Positions 27,352 through 37,664 are shown, counted from the stretch's first letter. The stretch: 64,000 bases of DNA from Synechococcus sp. SP2 MAG (GCA_030756895.1 JAVBIX010000054.1:1-64000); one strand, 5' to 3'. Notes: generated from the letters alone by a model not told the origin. Translations and numbers: made by a program.

Positions 27352-28334
27352 GGAGTGGCCAAAGGATTGGAAGCAGAAGCTTCAGATGAATCCGATTCTC
27401 CCAGGGAGGCATGGCCACCGGCAGCGCGAGGAGAGCGGAGCTGATCCTCGAGGTCTTGCAAACGCTGTTGATCCACGTCAGGGGAGATCTGTTCGAGCTT
27501 TAGCAGCGTTAATCGGTCATCAACCCGGCTAGCTAGACGACGCAATCGTTCGCGAGGTCGCTCAGCATCGCCCCTCTGTTGCAGCGCCAAACGCAACTGC
27601 AGGCGGAGCAAATCTTCCGCCAAACCCCAGGCTTGCTCAGCTGCCGCTTGATCCAGTGCCGCTTCTAACAACAAATCACTGCGCTCTGGATCAAGCGGAG
27701 CCAGCAGTTCAGCAACTTGGCCAAGCCTGCGCGATGCCACAACTCCTGGAGTACGTCCAGCTAGAAGCACCGTGACGGCCTCCTCCGGCCGGCCAGCTGC
27801 CAACTCATGGTTCGCCAGCAGATCAAGAGCTGAACGCATGAGCGGCAAGCCATCCTCAGATTGGCCCACGATCAACAGCTCGGTATCGAGACGCGTGAGA
27901 TCTCCATCAGCCAAACGCCGCAGCGCAAGCACAGCACGATCTTGATCGAGGGCCGCACTGGCGGCTTGCCATGACAAGAGCAACCACTCCCTGCGCCGTG
28001 ACCCTGGTCCAGGGCCATATCGACTGAGCACAATTTGGGTGCTGTCGGGAGCCTTACAAGCCAACAGCGCCCGGGCATTTGCCATCACAACAGCAAATGG
28101 TTGCGGGGAAGGCGCCACCAGCATCAAACGATCACGCAGCAAACGAAGGCGCTCTTGCAGGCCAAAACGATCCGCATCAGCACAAGCCTCCGACAGCTGG
28201 GGGATATCACCTTCTTGGAGGACCATTTCAAAGGCCTCTAAGGACATCGGCAAAGCAACAGGCGGCACAGGAGCCACCTCCAACGGCTGTGCTGCCGCCA
28301 ATACAAACAACAGTGGGAGGGAGGAAAGCCCCAT
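27348..28334 (-). CDS. Secreted alpha-helical-repeat hypothetical protein
   Basis: From the ATG at 28334, 328 residues. A signal peptide ([16 protein letters not shown]) is followed by an almost wholly helical, Leu/Ala/Arg-rich sequence resembling a TPR-like solenoid. The C-terminal tail is low-complexity Ser/Ala. No family is recognised. It overlaps purC by four bases and is divergent from purD. The longer track start (28403) adds an unlikely basic leader. Confidence 0.6.
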   Translation of the reverse strand: MGLSSLPLLFVLAAAQPLEVAPVPPVALPMSLEAFEMVLQEGDIPQLSEACADADRFGLQERLRLLRDRLMLVAPSPQPFAVVMANARALLACKAPDSTQIVLSRYGPGPGSRRREWLLLSWQAASAALDQDRAVLALRRLADGDLTRLDTELLIVGQSEDGLPLMRSALDLLANHELAAGRPEEAVTVLLAGRTPGVVASRRLGQVAELLAPLDPERSDLLLEAALDQAAAEQAWGLAEDLLRLQLRLALQQRGDAERPRERLRRLASRVDDRLTLLKLEQISPDVDQQRLQDLEDQLRSPRAAGGHASLGESDSSEASASNPLATP

Positions 28335-28436
28335 GGGCTGGCAGTCGTTCAACAAAGATGGATAGGCCAGAGCAACGCGTTGAGCGTTGCGCCTGCACTC
28401 CAAACCTAGGAGTCACCCCCCGTTCCGCACCCGCCC

Positions 28437-29774
28437 ATGGCCATCTCCAACACCCGTCCCCTCTCGCTGCCACCGTTGCGCAATGTGCTCGTGGTCGGAG
28501 GTGGCGGACGAGAGCAAGCGTTGGCCTGGGCGTTCAGACGCTGCCCAGAGATCGAAGACATCTGGATCAGTCCTGGAAACGCTGGCACTAGCGATTTGGA
28601 AGGCTGCACTCCCCTGGCGATCGCAGAAACTGACCACGAAGGCATGGTTGCGGCATGCAGCGACCACGCCATCGATCTGGTGGTAATCGGTCCAGAAGCC
28701 CCATTAGCCGCTGGTTTAGCAGACACGCTTCGTGGACAAGGCGTCGCAGTCTTCGGCCCGAGTGCGGAGGGTGCACAGCTCGAAGCGAGCAAAGCCTGGG
28801 CGAAGCAACTCATGCAAGAAGCAGGGATTCCCACGGCTGGGTACTGGACCGTGACCAACGAACAGGATGGGCTTGCCCTTCTCCAACAACTGCAGCGCCC
28901 CTTGGTTGTGAAGGCGGATGGGCTCGCGGCAGGGAAAGGGGTAACGGTGGCGAACACCGTGGAGGAGACAGTCGCCGCCATTCAAGAGGCTTTTCAAGGG
29001 CGTTTCGGACAAGCCGGTGAACAGCTTGTCCTGGAGGAACGCTTAACCGGACCAGAAGTCTCCGTGTTTGCCCTTTGCGATGGCGAGGACATGATTTTGC
29101 TTCCGCCTGCACAGGATCACAAACGACTTTTGGAGGGGGATCGAGGACCAAATACTGGGGGGATGGGGGCTTATGCACCGGCGCCCCTTCTCGATCAAGC
29201 GGGCCTAGAGCAGGCGCGCGAACAAATCCTCAAACCAACCCTTGCGGCTTTGCGCAAGCGAGGAATCTTCTATCGGGGGGTGATTTATGCGGGTCTCATG
29301 CTGACTGAGGAGGGGCCGCAGGTGATCGAATTCAATTGTCGCTTTGGCGATCCTGAATGCCAAACCCTGATGCCTCTCATGGGGCCTGAGCTTGCTCGAG
29401 TGCTCCAAGCCTGTGCGCTTGGACGTCTTACAGACGCCCCAGCGCTCACACAGGTGGAGCTATGCAGTGCCTGCGTCGTAGCAGCAGCAGCGGGCTATCC
29501 CGACAGTCCCCGCAAAGGCGATCCGATTGCGGTTGAGTTCAGCCCCGACACAACCGACAACGACCAGCGTCAGTTGTTTCATGCAGGTACGCAACACAGC
29601 AATGAGGGAGTGCTGGAGACCTCCGGCGGCCGCGTTCTAGCGATGGTGGCTCAAGCAACAGATTTCGATCAGGCCTTCGCAAAGGCCTATGAAGGATTAA
29701 GGCAGGTCCGATACGACGGCATGCAATACAGAACAGACATTGGCCATCAAGTGCGCGCGCCTAAGCTTTGTTAA
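28437..29774 (+). CDS. purD: Phosphoribosylamine-glycine ligase
   Basis: 445 residues, ATP-grasp fold. VLVVGGGGREQALAWAF is the N-terminal nucleotide site, PLVVKADGLAAGKGVTVANT the ATP-grasp lysine region, and QVIEFNCRFGDPECQTLMPL the metal-binding signature. It makes GAR in purine synthesis. nblS begins 13 bases after its stop. Confidence 0.96.
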   Translation: MAISNTRPLSLPPLRNVLVVGGGGREQALAWAFRRCPEIEDIWISPGNAGTSDLEGCTPLAIAETDHEGMVAACSDHAIDLVVIGPEAPLAAGLADTLRGQGVAVFGPSAEGAQLEASKAWAKQLMQEAGIPTAGYWTVTNEQDGLALLQQLQRPLVVKADGLAAGKGVTVANTVEETVAAIQEAFQGRFGQAGEQLVLEERLTGPEVSVFALCDGEDMILLPPAQDHKRLLEGDRGPNTGGMGAYAPAPLLDQAGLEQAREQILKPTLAALRKRGIFYRGVIYAGLMLTEEGPQVIEFNCRFGDPECQTLMPLMGPELARVLQACALGRLTDAPALTQVELCSACVVAAAAGYPDSPRKGDPIAVEFSPDTTDNDQRQLFHAGTQHSNEGVLETSGGRVLAMVAQATDFDQAFAKAYEGLRQVRYDGMQYRTDIGHQVRAPKLC

Positions 29775-29787
29775 GCATCGACGCGCC

Positions 29788-31869
29788 ATGAGTAGCGGTT
29801 CGGCACCAGCTTCTGCGAACTCGACTGCGTCCTCATGGGCAGGGTCAGCCTCTTCTGATACGGCCACAGAGCAGGAGGGCCTTTGGAGTGGCATCCGCCT
29901 CTGGTGGGCCGAATTCAGCCTTCAAACCAAACTTTTGGCCATCGCCACGCTGGTGGTGAGCCTGATGATGACCAGCATCACCTTCTTCGCACTCAATGGC
30001 ATCCAACGTGATGCGGTGATGAATGACACTCGTTACGCCCGGGATTTAGGGCTGCTGTTAGCGGGCAATGTCACCGAGCTAGTGGCAGAAGGACACGACC
30101 GAGAACTGGCCAATGTGGCCGAACAGTTTTGGCGTTCAAGCCGCAGCCTTCGCTACATCTTTTTTGCAGATCCAGAAGGCGTTGTCTACCTCGGCATTCC
30201 CATCAGTGGAAATGACGATGACACCAGAGGAGACCTACGTCTCAATCGACGCCTCGAACTCCCGAGTGAACTGAGATCAAGGCCTAAAAATCCCCTCGTC
30301 CGTCAACACCTGACTCCTGAGGGTCAGGTCACCGATGTTTTTGTGCCCTTGATTCAGGAGGGTCGCTATCTCGGCGTTCTCGCCCTAGGGGTGAATCCGA
30401 ATGACTCGGCTCTTGCCAGTGCCTCCCTCACCCGCGAGGTCACCGTGGCTGTCTTTATCTCAATCTGGGTCCTGGTGATCCTTGGCGCTGTCTTCAATGC
30501 GCTGACCATCACCCGACCCGTCAAGGAACTTCTACGCGGCGTTCGCTCGATTGCTGCTGGAGATTTTCAAGCCCGTATCGGCCTCCCAATCGGCGGCGAA
30601 CTTGGGGAGTTGTTGGATGGCTTTAATGCGATGGCATTGCAGCTCCAGGACTACGACGCAGCCAACATCGAAGAGTTGCAGGCTGCTCAGGTCAAGCAAG
30701 CCTCACTGATTGCGACGATGGCGGATGGCGCGGTCTTACTGGATGAGAAAGGTCAAATTGTGTTGGCCAATCCAACGGCTCGACGCTTATTCCGCTGGGA
30801 GGGACGCAATCTTGAAGGACAGGATTTTCTCAATGCGATTCCGGACCTTTTAGCCATTGAGCTTCATGAGCCTCTCGATGGAGTGCTGAACCAAGGCCGT
30901 GACAGCAATGATCTTCGAAGCAGTATCGGGGAGCCGCCTCGCACCCTGCGTTTCGTGCTCCAAGCCGTACGCGAACCCAGCGGAGAAAACCTAAAAGGAA
31001 TCGCTGTGACCATGCAGGACCTCACCCGCGAAGTGGAGCTCAACGCGGCCCAGAGCCGCTTCATCAGCAACGTGTCCCATGAACTGCGAACCCCGCTTTT
31101 CAACATCAAGAGCTACGTCGAAACCCTTTACGAAATGGGGGATCAACTCAGCGATAAAGACAAGCAAGAATTTCTGGGCATTGCCAATGCAGAAACGGAT
31201 CGACTCACGCGACTCGTGAACGATGTACTCGATCTTTCAAGGCTCGAATCCCATCCCAGCGTTCAGTTTTCTGAACTCGATCTCAGGCCTGGCCTAGAGC
31301 AAACCCTGCGCAGCTATCAACTGAACGCATCCGACAAACAAGTGGAACTAAAGCTGGAGGCATCGATCGATCTGCCAGACATTCTTGGCAATTGGGATCT
31401 GATCCTCCAGGTGCTGGACAATCTCGTTGGGAATGCTCTTAAGTTCAGCCGTAGCGGCAGCCGCATCGTGATACGCGCCTACGCCTGGCCCGACAGCTGT
31501 TGGATGGGACCACTTCCAGAAGATTCGCTTCAAGCACCACAATGCGAAATGGTTTCACCTCTTCCAAAATTACGGGTGGAAGTGAGTGACACGGGTTATG
31601 GAATCAGCGAAGACAAACAACAACGAATTTTTGAACGGTTTTATCGCGTAGAAAATGCTGTTCATACGGAAGTAGGGACGGGCCTTGGGCTTTCCATTGT
31701 TAGAGGCATTTTAGAGAAACACAGCAGCGTGATTCGTATGGCAAGCGAACCGGATGTAGGAACAACATTCTGGTTTGACCTACCTCTCGCCCAATCCGAT
31801 CAAGACGAAATCAAATTGCAAGCTGAACGACAAAGTCGTTATGAGCAAGAAGAGGTCGAGCTGATTTGA
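29788..31869 (+). CDS. nblS: Sensor histidine kinase NblS (DspA/Hik33 type)
   Basis: From ATG 29788, 693 residues. Two membrane segments (LLAIATLVVSLMMTSITFFA and VAVFISIWVLVILGAVFNAL) flank a sensory loop. Then come HAMP (TRPVKELLRGVRSIAAGDFQ), PAS (MADGAVLLDEKGQIVLANPT), HisKA (SRFISNVSHELRTPLFNIKS with phospho-His) and HATPase (VLDNLVGNALKFS; GTGLGLSIVRGILEKH). NblS controls high-light and nutrient-stress responses, including hli genes and phycobilisome breakdown, through response regulators such as RpaB. It converges on kaiC. Confidence 0.93.
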   Translation: MSSGSAPASANSTASSWAGSASSDTATEQEGLWSGIRLWWAEFSLQTKLLAIATLVVSLMMTSITFFALNGIQRDAVMNDTRYARDLGLLLAGNVTELVAEGHDRELANVAEQFWRSSRSLRYIFFADPEGVVYLGIPISGNDDDTRGDLRLNRRLELPSELRSRPKNPLVRQHLTPEGQVTDVFVPLIQEGRYLGVLALGVNPNDSALASASLTREVTVAVFISIWVLVILGAVFNALTITRPVKELLRGVRSIAAGDFQARIGLPIGGELGELLDGFNAMALQLQDYDAANIEELQAAQVKQASLIATMADGAVLLDEKGQIVLANPTARRLFRWEGRNLEGQDFLNAIPDLLAIELHEPLDGVLNQGRDSNDLRSSIGEPPRTLRFVLQAVREPSGENLKGIAVTMQDLTREVELNAAQSRFISNVSHELRTPLFNIKSYVETLYEMGDQLSDKDKQEFLGIANAETDRLTRLVNDVLDLSRLESHPSVQFSELDLRPGLEQTLRSYQLNASDKQVELKLEASIDLPDILGNWDLILQVLDNLVGNALKFSRSGSRIVIRAYAWPDSCWMGPLPEDSLQAPQCEMVSPLPKLRVEVSDTGYGISEDKQQRIFERFYRVENAVHTEVGTGLGLSIVRGILEKHSSVIRMASEPDVGTTFWFDLPLAQSDQDEIKLQAERQSRYEQEEVELI

Positions 31870-31918
31870 CGCAATTTCGCTTCAAGTCATTATTAATATT
31901 TCTAAAGACTAATAATTT

Positions 31919-33475
31919 TTATTCTGGAGCTACCCCACGAGCGATTCGCGACAATTCGCTTCGTTCATCCATCGTCACACGGTGAGGAACACCGCTAATA
32001 ATTCTTTCAAAATTTGAGAATGAATCTTGAATTTGTGGCCCATTGCCGGTAATCAAGAATTCGCGAATACCGCGATCGTGCCAGGACCCACGCATCTTGA
32101 AAACATTGATGGCTCGAGCCATCTCACCACGTATCTCAACATACTGGAGCAATATTATGGTGTCAGTGATAGTTGAGATATGGGAGTCAGTGATCGAATG
32201 ACTACCCATAAACTCTTCAGAAGTATTTGTAAAAAAGCCGGCAATTTCTTCTTGCTTAGCATACCCAGTCAATGCGATTACAAACTGCCTAAAGGAATTA
32301 CGGCTTACACCACGCGCCAATGCAGAAAGTGAGTCAATCGCCATTCGCGTTGGTTTGAATTGACTGATCTCAGTTTTGATAATTTGCAAATGATCTTCCA
32401 AGCCAGTGGACTCCGGGTAGGCGCAAATGATCTTCAGAAGGCCGTCTTGCTCCATTTGCTCAAAATCAATGCCCCAACTTGTGCCATTACGCATTAATTG
32501 GGCACGAGATTCTTCATAGGCAAACAAGATTACCCGCTCTTTATTACTACAGGCATCCTCAATGAATTTAGAAACTAACAAGGTCTTACCTGTACCAGTC
32601 GCTCCCGTCGCGAGGATGATTGAATCCTTGAAATAGCCGCCACCACACATCTCATCGAGCCGCGGCACGCCAGAACTCACACGAACAGTGGATGAACGCT
32701 GAGTGAGCCTCATCGCACCAAGAGGGAAGATGCTGATCCCATGGGCTCCCATCGTGAACGGGAACTCACCCTTCATGTGGGTGGTGCCTCGCAACTTGAG
32801 AATCTCAACGGTCCGTCGTCTGCGCTCTCCCTCCAGCACGTTGCGGAGGATCACAACATTGTCAGAGACAAATTCTTCAACGCCATAACGCGCAATTGGC
32901 CCGTATTCATCAATTCGCTCAGAGGTCATCACAGTGGTGACACCGATCTCCTTCAGGCGTGCAAGTAGGCGGAAAATTTCCCGACGCACAACAAATACTG
33001 CATCATATTGTTGAAATACGGCCGTAATCGAATCGATTGCCACTCTTTTGGCTTTGTACTTTCGGATGGCGTAATTAATTCTTTCAATCAGGCCAGACAG
33101 ATCGAAACTGCCCGCCACATCCTGACCATCTGGATCCGGTGAAGCATCAAGAATAAAGAGCTTGTTTTGCTCCACCATCTCCTGCAAATTCCAGCCAAAA
33201 CTTGCGGCATTACGCAGAATATCGAGAGGCGACTCCTCAAACGTGACAAAAACCCCTGGCTCATCATAATGAGCAATTCCATTGTAGAGAAAATTCAAGG
33301 AAAAAACGGTTTTACCCGTTCCCGACGTTCCGCTAATCAGGGTGCTCCGTCCAATTGGCAAGCCGCCATGGCACACATCATCAAAGCCCTCGATTCCAGT
33401 CGGAAGCTTTTGGACCTGCATCTGAGGGAAACTACTTGAGCTAGAAATCTGCATAACCGCGACCTTGCTTTTCAA
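31919..33475 (-). CDS. kaiC: Circadian clock ATPase/kinase KaiC
   Basis: About 518 residues (a start at 33454, MQISSS, is also likely). Two RecA-like domains, CI with GTSGTGKT and CII with GATGTGKT. SITDSHISTITDT holds the autophosphorylated Ser-Thr pair of CII. KaiC hexamers cycle through phosphorylation over about 24 h, with KaiA promoting and KaiB opposing. It is last in the kaiA-kaiB-kaiC order and converges on nblS. Confidence 0.97.
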   Translation of the reverse strand: MKSKVAVMQISSSSSFPQMQVQKLPTGIEGFDDVCHGGLPIGRSTLISGTSGTGKTVFSLNFLYNGIAHYDEPGVFVTFEESPLDILRNAASFGWNLQEMVEQNKLFILDASPDPDGQDVAGSFDLSGLIERINYAIRKYKAKRVAIDSITAVFQQYDAVFVVRREIFRLLARLKEIGVTTVMTSERIDEYGPIARYGVEEFVSDNVVILRNVLEGERRRRTVEILKLRGTTHMKGEFPFTMGAHGISIFPLGAMRLTQRSSTVRVSSGVPRLDEMCGGGYFKDSIILATGATGTGKTLLVSKFIEDACSNKERVILFAYEESRAQLMRNGTSWGIDFEQMEQDGLLKIICAYPESTGLEDHLQIIKTEISQFKPTRMAIDSLSALARGVSRNSFRQFVIALTGYAKQEEIAGFFTNTSEEFMGSHSITDSHISTITDTIILLQYVEIRGEMARAINVFKMRGSWHDRGIREFLITGNGPQIQDSFSNFERIISGVPHRVTMDERSELSRIARGVAPE

Positions 33476-33520
33476 CGTTAATTAGAAAAAGCCACAGCAC
33501 CCTCTACACCACCCCGAGAC

Positions 33521-33880
33521 TTAAGAATCTGCTTCCTCGATGTCCGGGACTGCCAACGCATCCATAACGGAAGAGCTGATGTCGTTGTCGACAAGCTCGT
33601 CGTAAAGAAGATCAAGTCCGATCAGCACTCGTTCGCGATCAGAAAGGTCACCAATAATCCGACGCACAGGAGGCGGGAGAATTTTGGACAACGTGGGCGT
33701 TGCCAGAATTTTGTCCTCCTCTGCAAGCTGAGGATTTTTCAAGACATCAATGACCTTCAAGGCATAGACACCCTTGAATTCCGTTTCAAGAATATTGCGA
33801 AGCGTTTTGAGTGCTCGCATCGAATTCGGAGTATTCCCAGCTACATAAAGCTTGAGGATGTAAGTCTTGCGGGGGCTCAT
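33521..33880 (-). CDS. kaiB: Circadian clock protein KaiB
   Basis: 119 residues with the fold-switching thioredoxin-like KaiB core: [20 protein letters not shown], then [20 protein letters not shown]. It binds KaiC at night and sequesters KaiA. The C-terminal acidic tail is longer than in the freshwater S. elongatus protein. Its start overlaps the kaiA stop by four bases (ATGA). Confidence 0.97.
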   Translation of the reverse strand: MSPRKTYILKLYVAGNTPNSMRALKTLRNILETEFKGVYALKVIDVLKNPQLAEEDKILATPTLSKILPPPVRRIIGDLSDRERVLIGLDLLYDELVDNDISSSVMDALAVPDIEEADS

Positions 33881-34773
33881 AAGATCACATCCGAATCCTG
33901 AAGCTGACGGCGATTAGATCCAGCCGGAACCAAGGGAATATCTCCAGGGACTGATCGTCGGTACATTTCACAGAGGTGAGCCATGACATCCAGCAGTGCA
34001 AGGCGGTAATCCTGAAGGAAATCGTCTTTATGCCCCTCAAGTCTGAGTTGTTTCCAAAAGTCGTCAATCAGATTCATGTGGATCTCAACGGTTTGGGTAA
34101 TGGGCAAGTCGCCAAAAAAAGCGGTATTGACAAAACTCTCCAAAGCCTGGTTGGCAGCAGCTGGGTCACGAAAGTAACCAATCAGCAGATCTCGATAGGT
34201 GCGCTGCAGCGACTGCAGGAGCTCACGCTGTTCATGGGGCGGAAGATTAGCCAAAAATCGCGAAGGATCTCGCTTATAAAACACCCCGAGGTAGCCAAGC
34301 CTCTCCTGCAAGCGGCTCGACAACTTCCAAGCACGTCCCTCCAGCTGCTCACCCACCTGATCCGTTTCAGCGGATCCATCTTCAGGACGGATATCTTTCT
34401 GCCCGTGGCGCAGAAAGCGTGAAATCGCTGCGTCAATGTTGTAACCAAGCTGCTCAAGCTGATCGCCTGGAAGGTGAACTTCTTCAGGGTGGTAATCCAC
34501 ACGCCCCCTCAAGTCGCCCACCACAACGGCTGGAAAGAGCAAACCACGAGCTAATAAGTCTTCTCGCGTCTGGTCTTGAAGGAGAGATTGCTCAATCACT
34601 ACAGCATCGACAGCCTCACGTTGGTGTTCCAAAGCGGAGACAACATCGACCGCTGAGTCCTCCAGTCCTAAATCCACCGGGGTGTAGCGATTGCCTGGCA
34701 ACCACTGACAGCAAGACGATTCGAGCTCAGGCGACCTCAATAAAAAGGCGATCGTGAGTGCCGGCCTGGTCAT
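33877..34773 (-). CDS. kaiA: Circadian clock protein KaiA
   Basis: From ATG 34773, 298 residues. An N-terminal pseudo-receiver domain ([20 protein letters not shown], then [12 protein letters not shown]) and a C-terminal KaiC-binding four-helix domain ([20 protein letters not shown], then [20 protein letters not shown]). It stimulates KaiC phosphorylation. Full length here, unlike Prochlorococcus where it is lost, so a self-sustained clock is expected. Divergent from rplU. Confidence 0.96.
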   Translation of the reverse strand: MTRPALTIAFLLRSPELESSCCQWLPGNRYTPVDLGLEDSAVDVVSALEHQREAVDAVVIEQSLLQDQTREDLLARGLLFPAVVVGDLRGRVDYHPEEVHLPGDQLEQLGYNIDAAISRFLRHGQKDIRPEDGSAETDQVGEQLEGRAWKLSSRLQERLGYLGVFYKRDPSRFLANLPPHEQRELLQSLQRTYRDLLIGYFRDPAAANQALESFVNTAFFGDLPITQTVEIHMNLIDDFWKQLRLEGHKDDFLQDYRLALLDVMAHLCEMYRRSVPGDIPLVPAGSNRRQLQDSDVIL

Positions 34774-34908
34774 CCAAAACGAAAAGTGTTCAAGTGAATC
34801 TTGACGAAAGAGAGCACGAAGGTCGATGATCTTTGTTTGTCTTTCGATTGCGGCACAGGCCAAATCGGCGGCTTCCAAGTCTCCGAGCCTGTACGCGTCC
34901 CGTAGCCC

Positions 34909-35286
34909 ATGGCAGAAACCAGCAGCAGCAGCTCACATAGCACCCCAGAGACAGGCTCGTACGCCATCGTCGAGGCCTCTGGACAGCAATTTTGGGTGCA
35001 ACCCAACCGTTACTACGACCTGGACAGACTCCATGCCGAGGTCGACGCCAAGATCACCCTTGACAAGGTGCTTCTGGTCAAGAACGGTGACGTCTCCACC
35101 GTTGGCAAGCCCTATGTCCAGGGCGCCAGTGTGGAGCTCAAAGTTATGGCTCATCGTCGCGGTCAAAAAGTGATCGTCTACAAAATGCGCCCCAAAAAGA
35201 AAACACGCCGTAAGAATGGTCATAGACAGGAGCTCACACGAGTGATGGTCGAGTCCATTTCCGTTGGCGGCAAAGCCATCAGCTGA
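34909..35286 (+). CDS. rplU: Ribosomal protein L21
   Basis: 125 residues: YAIVEASGQQFWVQPNRYYD is the L21 start after an N-terminal 17-residue extension, and VIVYKMRPKKKTRRKNGHRQ the rRNA-binding signature. It is a large-subunit protein, co-transcribed with rpmA. It is divergent from kaiA with a 135-base promoter region. Confidence 0.96.
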   Translation: MAETSSSSSHSTPETGSYAIVEASGQQFWVQPNRYYDLDRLHAEVDAKITLDKVLLVKNGDVSTVGKPYVQGASVELKVMAHRRGQKVIVYKMRPKKKTRRKNGHRQELTRVMVESISVGGKAIS

Positions 35287-35328
35287 TTACATCAACCAGC
35301 TTCCCTATCTCCATCTCTTTGATTTTCC

Positions 35329-35598
35329 ATGGCCCATAAGAAAGGCACAGGCTCAACCCGTAACGGACGCGACTCCAATTCGAAGCGCCTCGGCGTGAAG
35401 GCCTACGGCGGTGAAAGCGTTACAGCTGGCTCCATTCTCATCCGCCAACGTGGAACCTCCGTCATGCCTGGCGTCAATGTTGGTCGTGGCAAGGATGACA
35501 CCTTGTTTGCGTTGACCGACGGGATCGTCAAGTTTGAGTCAATCCGCCGCGGACTTCGCAATCGCAAGCGCATCACAGTTGCTGCAGCTGCTCAGTAA
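35329..35598 (+). CDS. rpmA: Ribosomal protein L27
   Basis: 89 residues starting [40 protein letters not shown] and [18 protein letters not shown] are family signatures. It sits near the peptidyl-transferase centre. It follows rplU by 42 bases and is followed by a strong terminator. The CA4 island begins beyond. Confidence 0.97.
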   Translation: MAHKKGTGSTRNGRDSNSKRLGVKAYGGESVTAGSILIRQRGTSVMPGVNVGRGKDDTLFALTDGIVKFESIRRGLRNRKRITVAAAAQ

Positions 35599-35641
35599 TC
35601 CAAACGGACCAAATAACCGATAAAAGATAAAAAGTCTGTTC

Positions 35642-35683
35642 AAAAAGAGCAATGGTCCTTTGTGCGACCATCGCTCTTTTTTT
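35642..35683 (+). terminator. Strong intrinsic terminator of rplU-rpmA
   Basis: AAAAAGAGCAATGGTC and GACCATCGCTCTTTTT form a stem of about 15 pairs with one mismatch, followed by a run of seven T. The A-rich left arm could also work in the opposite direction. Confidence 0.92.
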
Positions 35684-36132
35684 GTTGGGGCATACAGAGA
35701 GGAGTTTGTAAGCCTGCACTGCAAGACGTTCCGTTCCATTCAAAGCCTGGAACAACTGCAAAGAGAGATTCTCAATGGTGCCTGATGAGCTCATAGAGGA
35801 GAACTTTGCGGGCATCCCCCCGCTCCTCTGAAAAGCACGAACCAAGACATTTGATGAAAATGCCAGCGTTAGCAGAAAGATTGGGAATCGATCGCAGATG
35901 ACTGCAGTGTGAACCCCAACCTTGAGGCCAATGCCCTAGACAAACAGAGCTGATTGGTATCAACAGAGCCTTCCTAGCCAGCATTGACATTGGCCTAGAT
36001 TATATCTAAGCTTACTAAAAGAGTATAAAATACGTGTCTATTGGAAACTAATATCATCTTTCAAAATAGCTTCTTAGCTATTAACACATGATTGCAATAA
36101 CGTGATCATCCAGCATCATACTATCAGCTGAG
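35684..36132. other. Intergenic stretch at the left edge of the CA4 island
   Basis: About 450 bases between the rpmA terminator and the bilin-lyase stop. Two minus-strand ORFs (35573..35845, 35772..35990) overlap each other; one runs through the terminator into rpmA. Neither is convincing. The composition turns AT-rich near 36000, which probably marks the junction of the island. Confidence 0.5.
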
Positions 36133-37362
36133 TCAGTGCTGATAATCAAGCTGTTGTTTTTCAATCAAACGTGCTAAAACTTGTTGGCACGTCCAGCGCA
36201 GTGGTCTCCAAAAAGCAGATTCAGAAAGTTCGTAGATTAGCTCCATTTGATCGTAGAGTTCAAGCTCAAGACAAGCCCAAGCTGCAGCTATTCTCGACTT
36301 TGTATATTGAGGAGTAGTTTCCGAAAGAGCAGATCGCACCAAATCACTTTTTTGGTGAAATTTACGCAAACCAATAATACATGTAAGGTAATAGTGTGTG
36401 ACGTAATCAGACCAAAGTCTTTCTTGCATACTATCAACAATTTCAAGACAACTCTTAGGATCGATAGTCATTAGGCTTAATGCCGCCCCATATTGACGCG
36501 CTTCGTCCCTATGACTGAGATTCCTCTCTATTTCGGCAGGGTCCATATCACAATGCCATTCAGCTTTGAAATTTAGATATTGAGGATTGTCAGTCAAAAG
36601 TTGCTCTAAAAGCGAGTGGTTCTTTGAAGTAAAAATTGAGTTATTAACATCAACGATATCAAAGAAACTTTTTGCCCTTAGGGACATAGAGACTGGTGCA
36701 CGCACCAAATCTGGAAGTCTGCATTCATCACCAGCATCACCTAAATCAATCACAGCCGAACGTCTTTTACCAGCCACTAAATCAGCAAGTTGTGGGATCA
36801 AAGGATCTAAGAGATCAACTCTTCCATATATCCTGGCCTGATACGCGCGTGCTGCACCAGAAACCAAGACACTCTCATGAGCACAAAGTTCATAGATTAC
36901 AGATTGAGATTTCGAATTCCTAATGGTTAATCTGGTGTGAGCTTGAATGACTGCACGGATCTGCGTAACTTCACCATTCAATAGTGATAAGAGTAAATCA
37001 ATATCATCAGGGAGTGGCTCCCAACCAATGCGGACCAAAGAAGTAATTGCATTAATGACAGCCTCGGTATCAGTACAGTTCAGAACAGAAACTAAAGTTG
37101 GTATTGCTCGCACATTTTTTCTCCTGCCTAGTGCCTCAATAGATTTTCGGCGCGTTATCCTGTCATACAATTCATCAACGGAAAGATTCTCGACAGCATG
37201 AAGAAGCAACTCAAATGATTCCTCAGTAGTACTCAACCCAAGCCTGGTCGCTGCAAAATAACGATCTGCTGGTCTCTGAACATTTAAGGTATTCTCCAAC
37301 AAGAGCTTTGAAGCATCACTCTCACTCATTCCATGAACAAGAACATCAAATCTTTCAGCCAT
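36133..37362 (-). CDS. MpeZ/MpeW-type phycoerythrobilin lyase or lyase-isomerase (probably MpeW)
   Basis: A 409-residue alpha-helical HEAT-repeat protein of the CpeY/MpeY/MpeZ/MpeW bilin-lyase clan. MAERFDVLVHGMSESDAS and LYDRITRRKSIEALGRRKN match the family's opening repeats. Such enzymes attach a bilin to Cys-83 of the phycoerythrin-II alpha subunit; MpeZ also isomerises it to phycourobilin, whereas MpeW attaches phycoerythrobilin. The adjacent AraC pair marks a CA4 island. No phycobilisome genes surround it, arguing for the CA4-B form and MpeW. The sequence alone does not separate the two. Confidence 0.75.
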   Translation of the reverse strand: MAERFDVLVHGMSESDASKLLLENTLNVQRPADRYFAATRLGLSTTEESFELLLHAVENLSVDELYDRITRRKSIEALGRRKNVRAIPTLVSVLNCTDTEAVINAITSLVRIGWEPLPDDIDLLLSLLNGEVTQIRAVIQAHTRLTIRNSKSQSVIYELCAHESVLVSGAARAYQARIYGRVDLLDPLIPQLADLVAGKRRSAVIDLGDAGDECRLPDLVRAPVSMSLRAKSFFDIVDVNNSIFTSKNHSLLEQLLTDNPQYLNFKAEWHCDMDPAEIERNLSHRDEARQYGAALSLMTIDPKSCLEIVDSMQERLWSDYVTHYYLTCIIGLRKFHQKSDLVRSALSETTPQYTKSRIAAAWACLELELYDQMELIYELSESAFWRPLRWTCQQVLARLIEKQQLDYQH

Positions 37363-37664
37363 AAGAATAAGATTAATAAAAAATTCTACTTAAAGAATCA
37401 ATTGCAAACGGCAAAAATACAATTCATATGCATCATGTCAGCAGACTGAATACATGCAAGAATGATAAAAGCATTACACAACTGCAGCATTTCAGATTTC
37501 ACAGACCAGCGCAATATGCAGCAAAAGGCAAGGTGCCCTTCCAAGAAAGTTCATGATCGGCCTCAACAAACTGACTATCGAAACTATATTAAAAATAATG
37601 AGAAGTCAAAAAACTTCTCAAAACAAGAGCCGAGAATATTAACTTAGTTTAGTAATCGAATAAG
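37363..37664. other. Intergenic stretch upstream of the bilin lyase
   Basis: About 300 AT-rich bases that must hold the lyase promoter, plus a hairpin terminator listed separately. A plus-strand ORF (37462..37647) has no recognisable features and is not accepted. Confidence 0.5.
37591..37620 (-). terminator. Hairpin terminator after the regulator genes
   Basis: TGAGAAGT and ACTTCTCA form a perfect 8-bp stem with a 6-base loop. On the minus strand it is followed by TTATTTTTAATAT. It would end the fci-type regulator transcript 45 bases beyond the ribbon-helix-helix ORF, leaving the lyase with its own promoter. Confidence 0.65.

Noticed and set aside
35573-35845. Minus-strand 90-residue ORF beyond rpmA
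   Set aside because: It runs through the strong rpmA terminator and into the end of rpmA on the opposite strand, with no family features.
35772-35990. Minus-strand 72-residue ORF
   Set aside because: Overlaps another doubtful ORF and shows no domain or ribosome-binding site.
37462-37647. Plus-strand 61-residue ORF in the CA4 island
   Set aside because: Runs across the hairpin terminator in the likely lyase promoter region and has no structural pattern.
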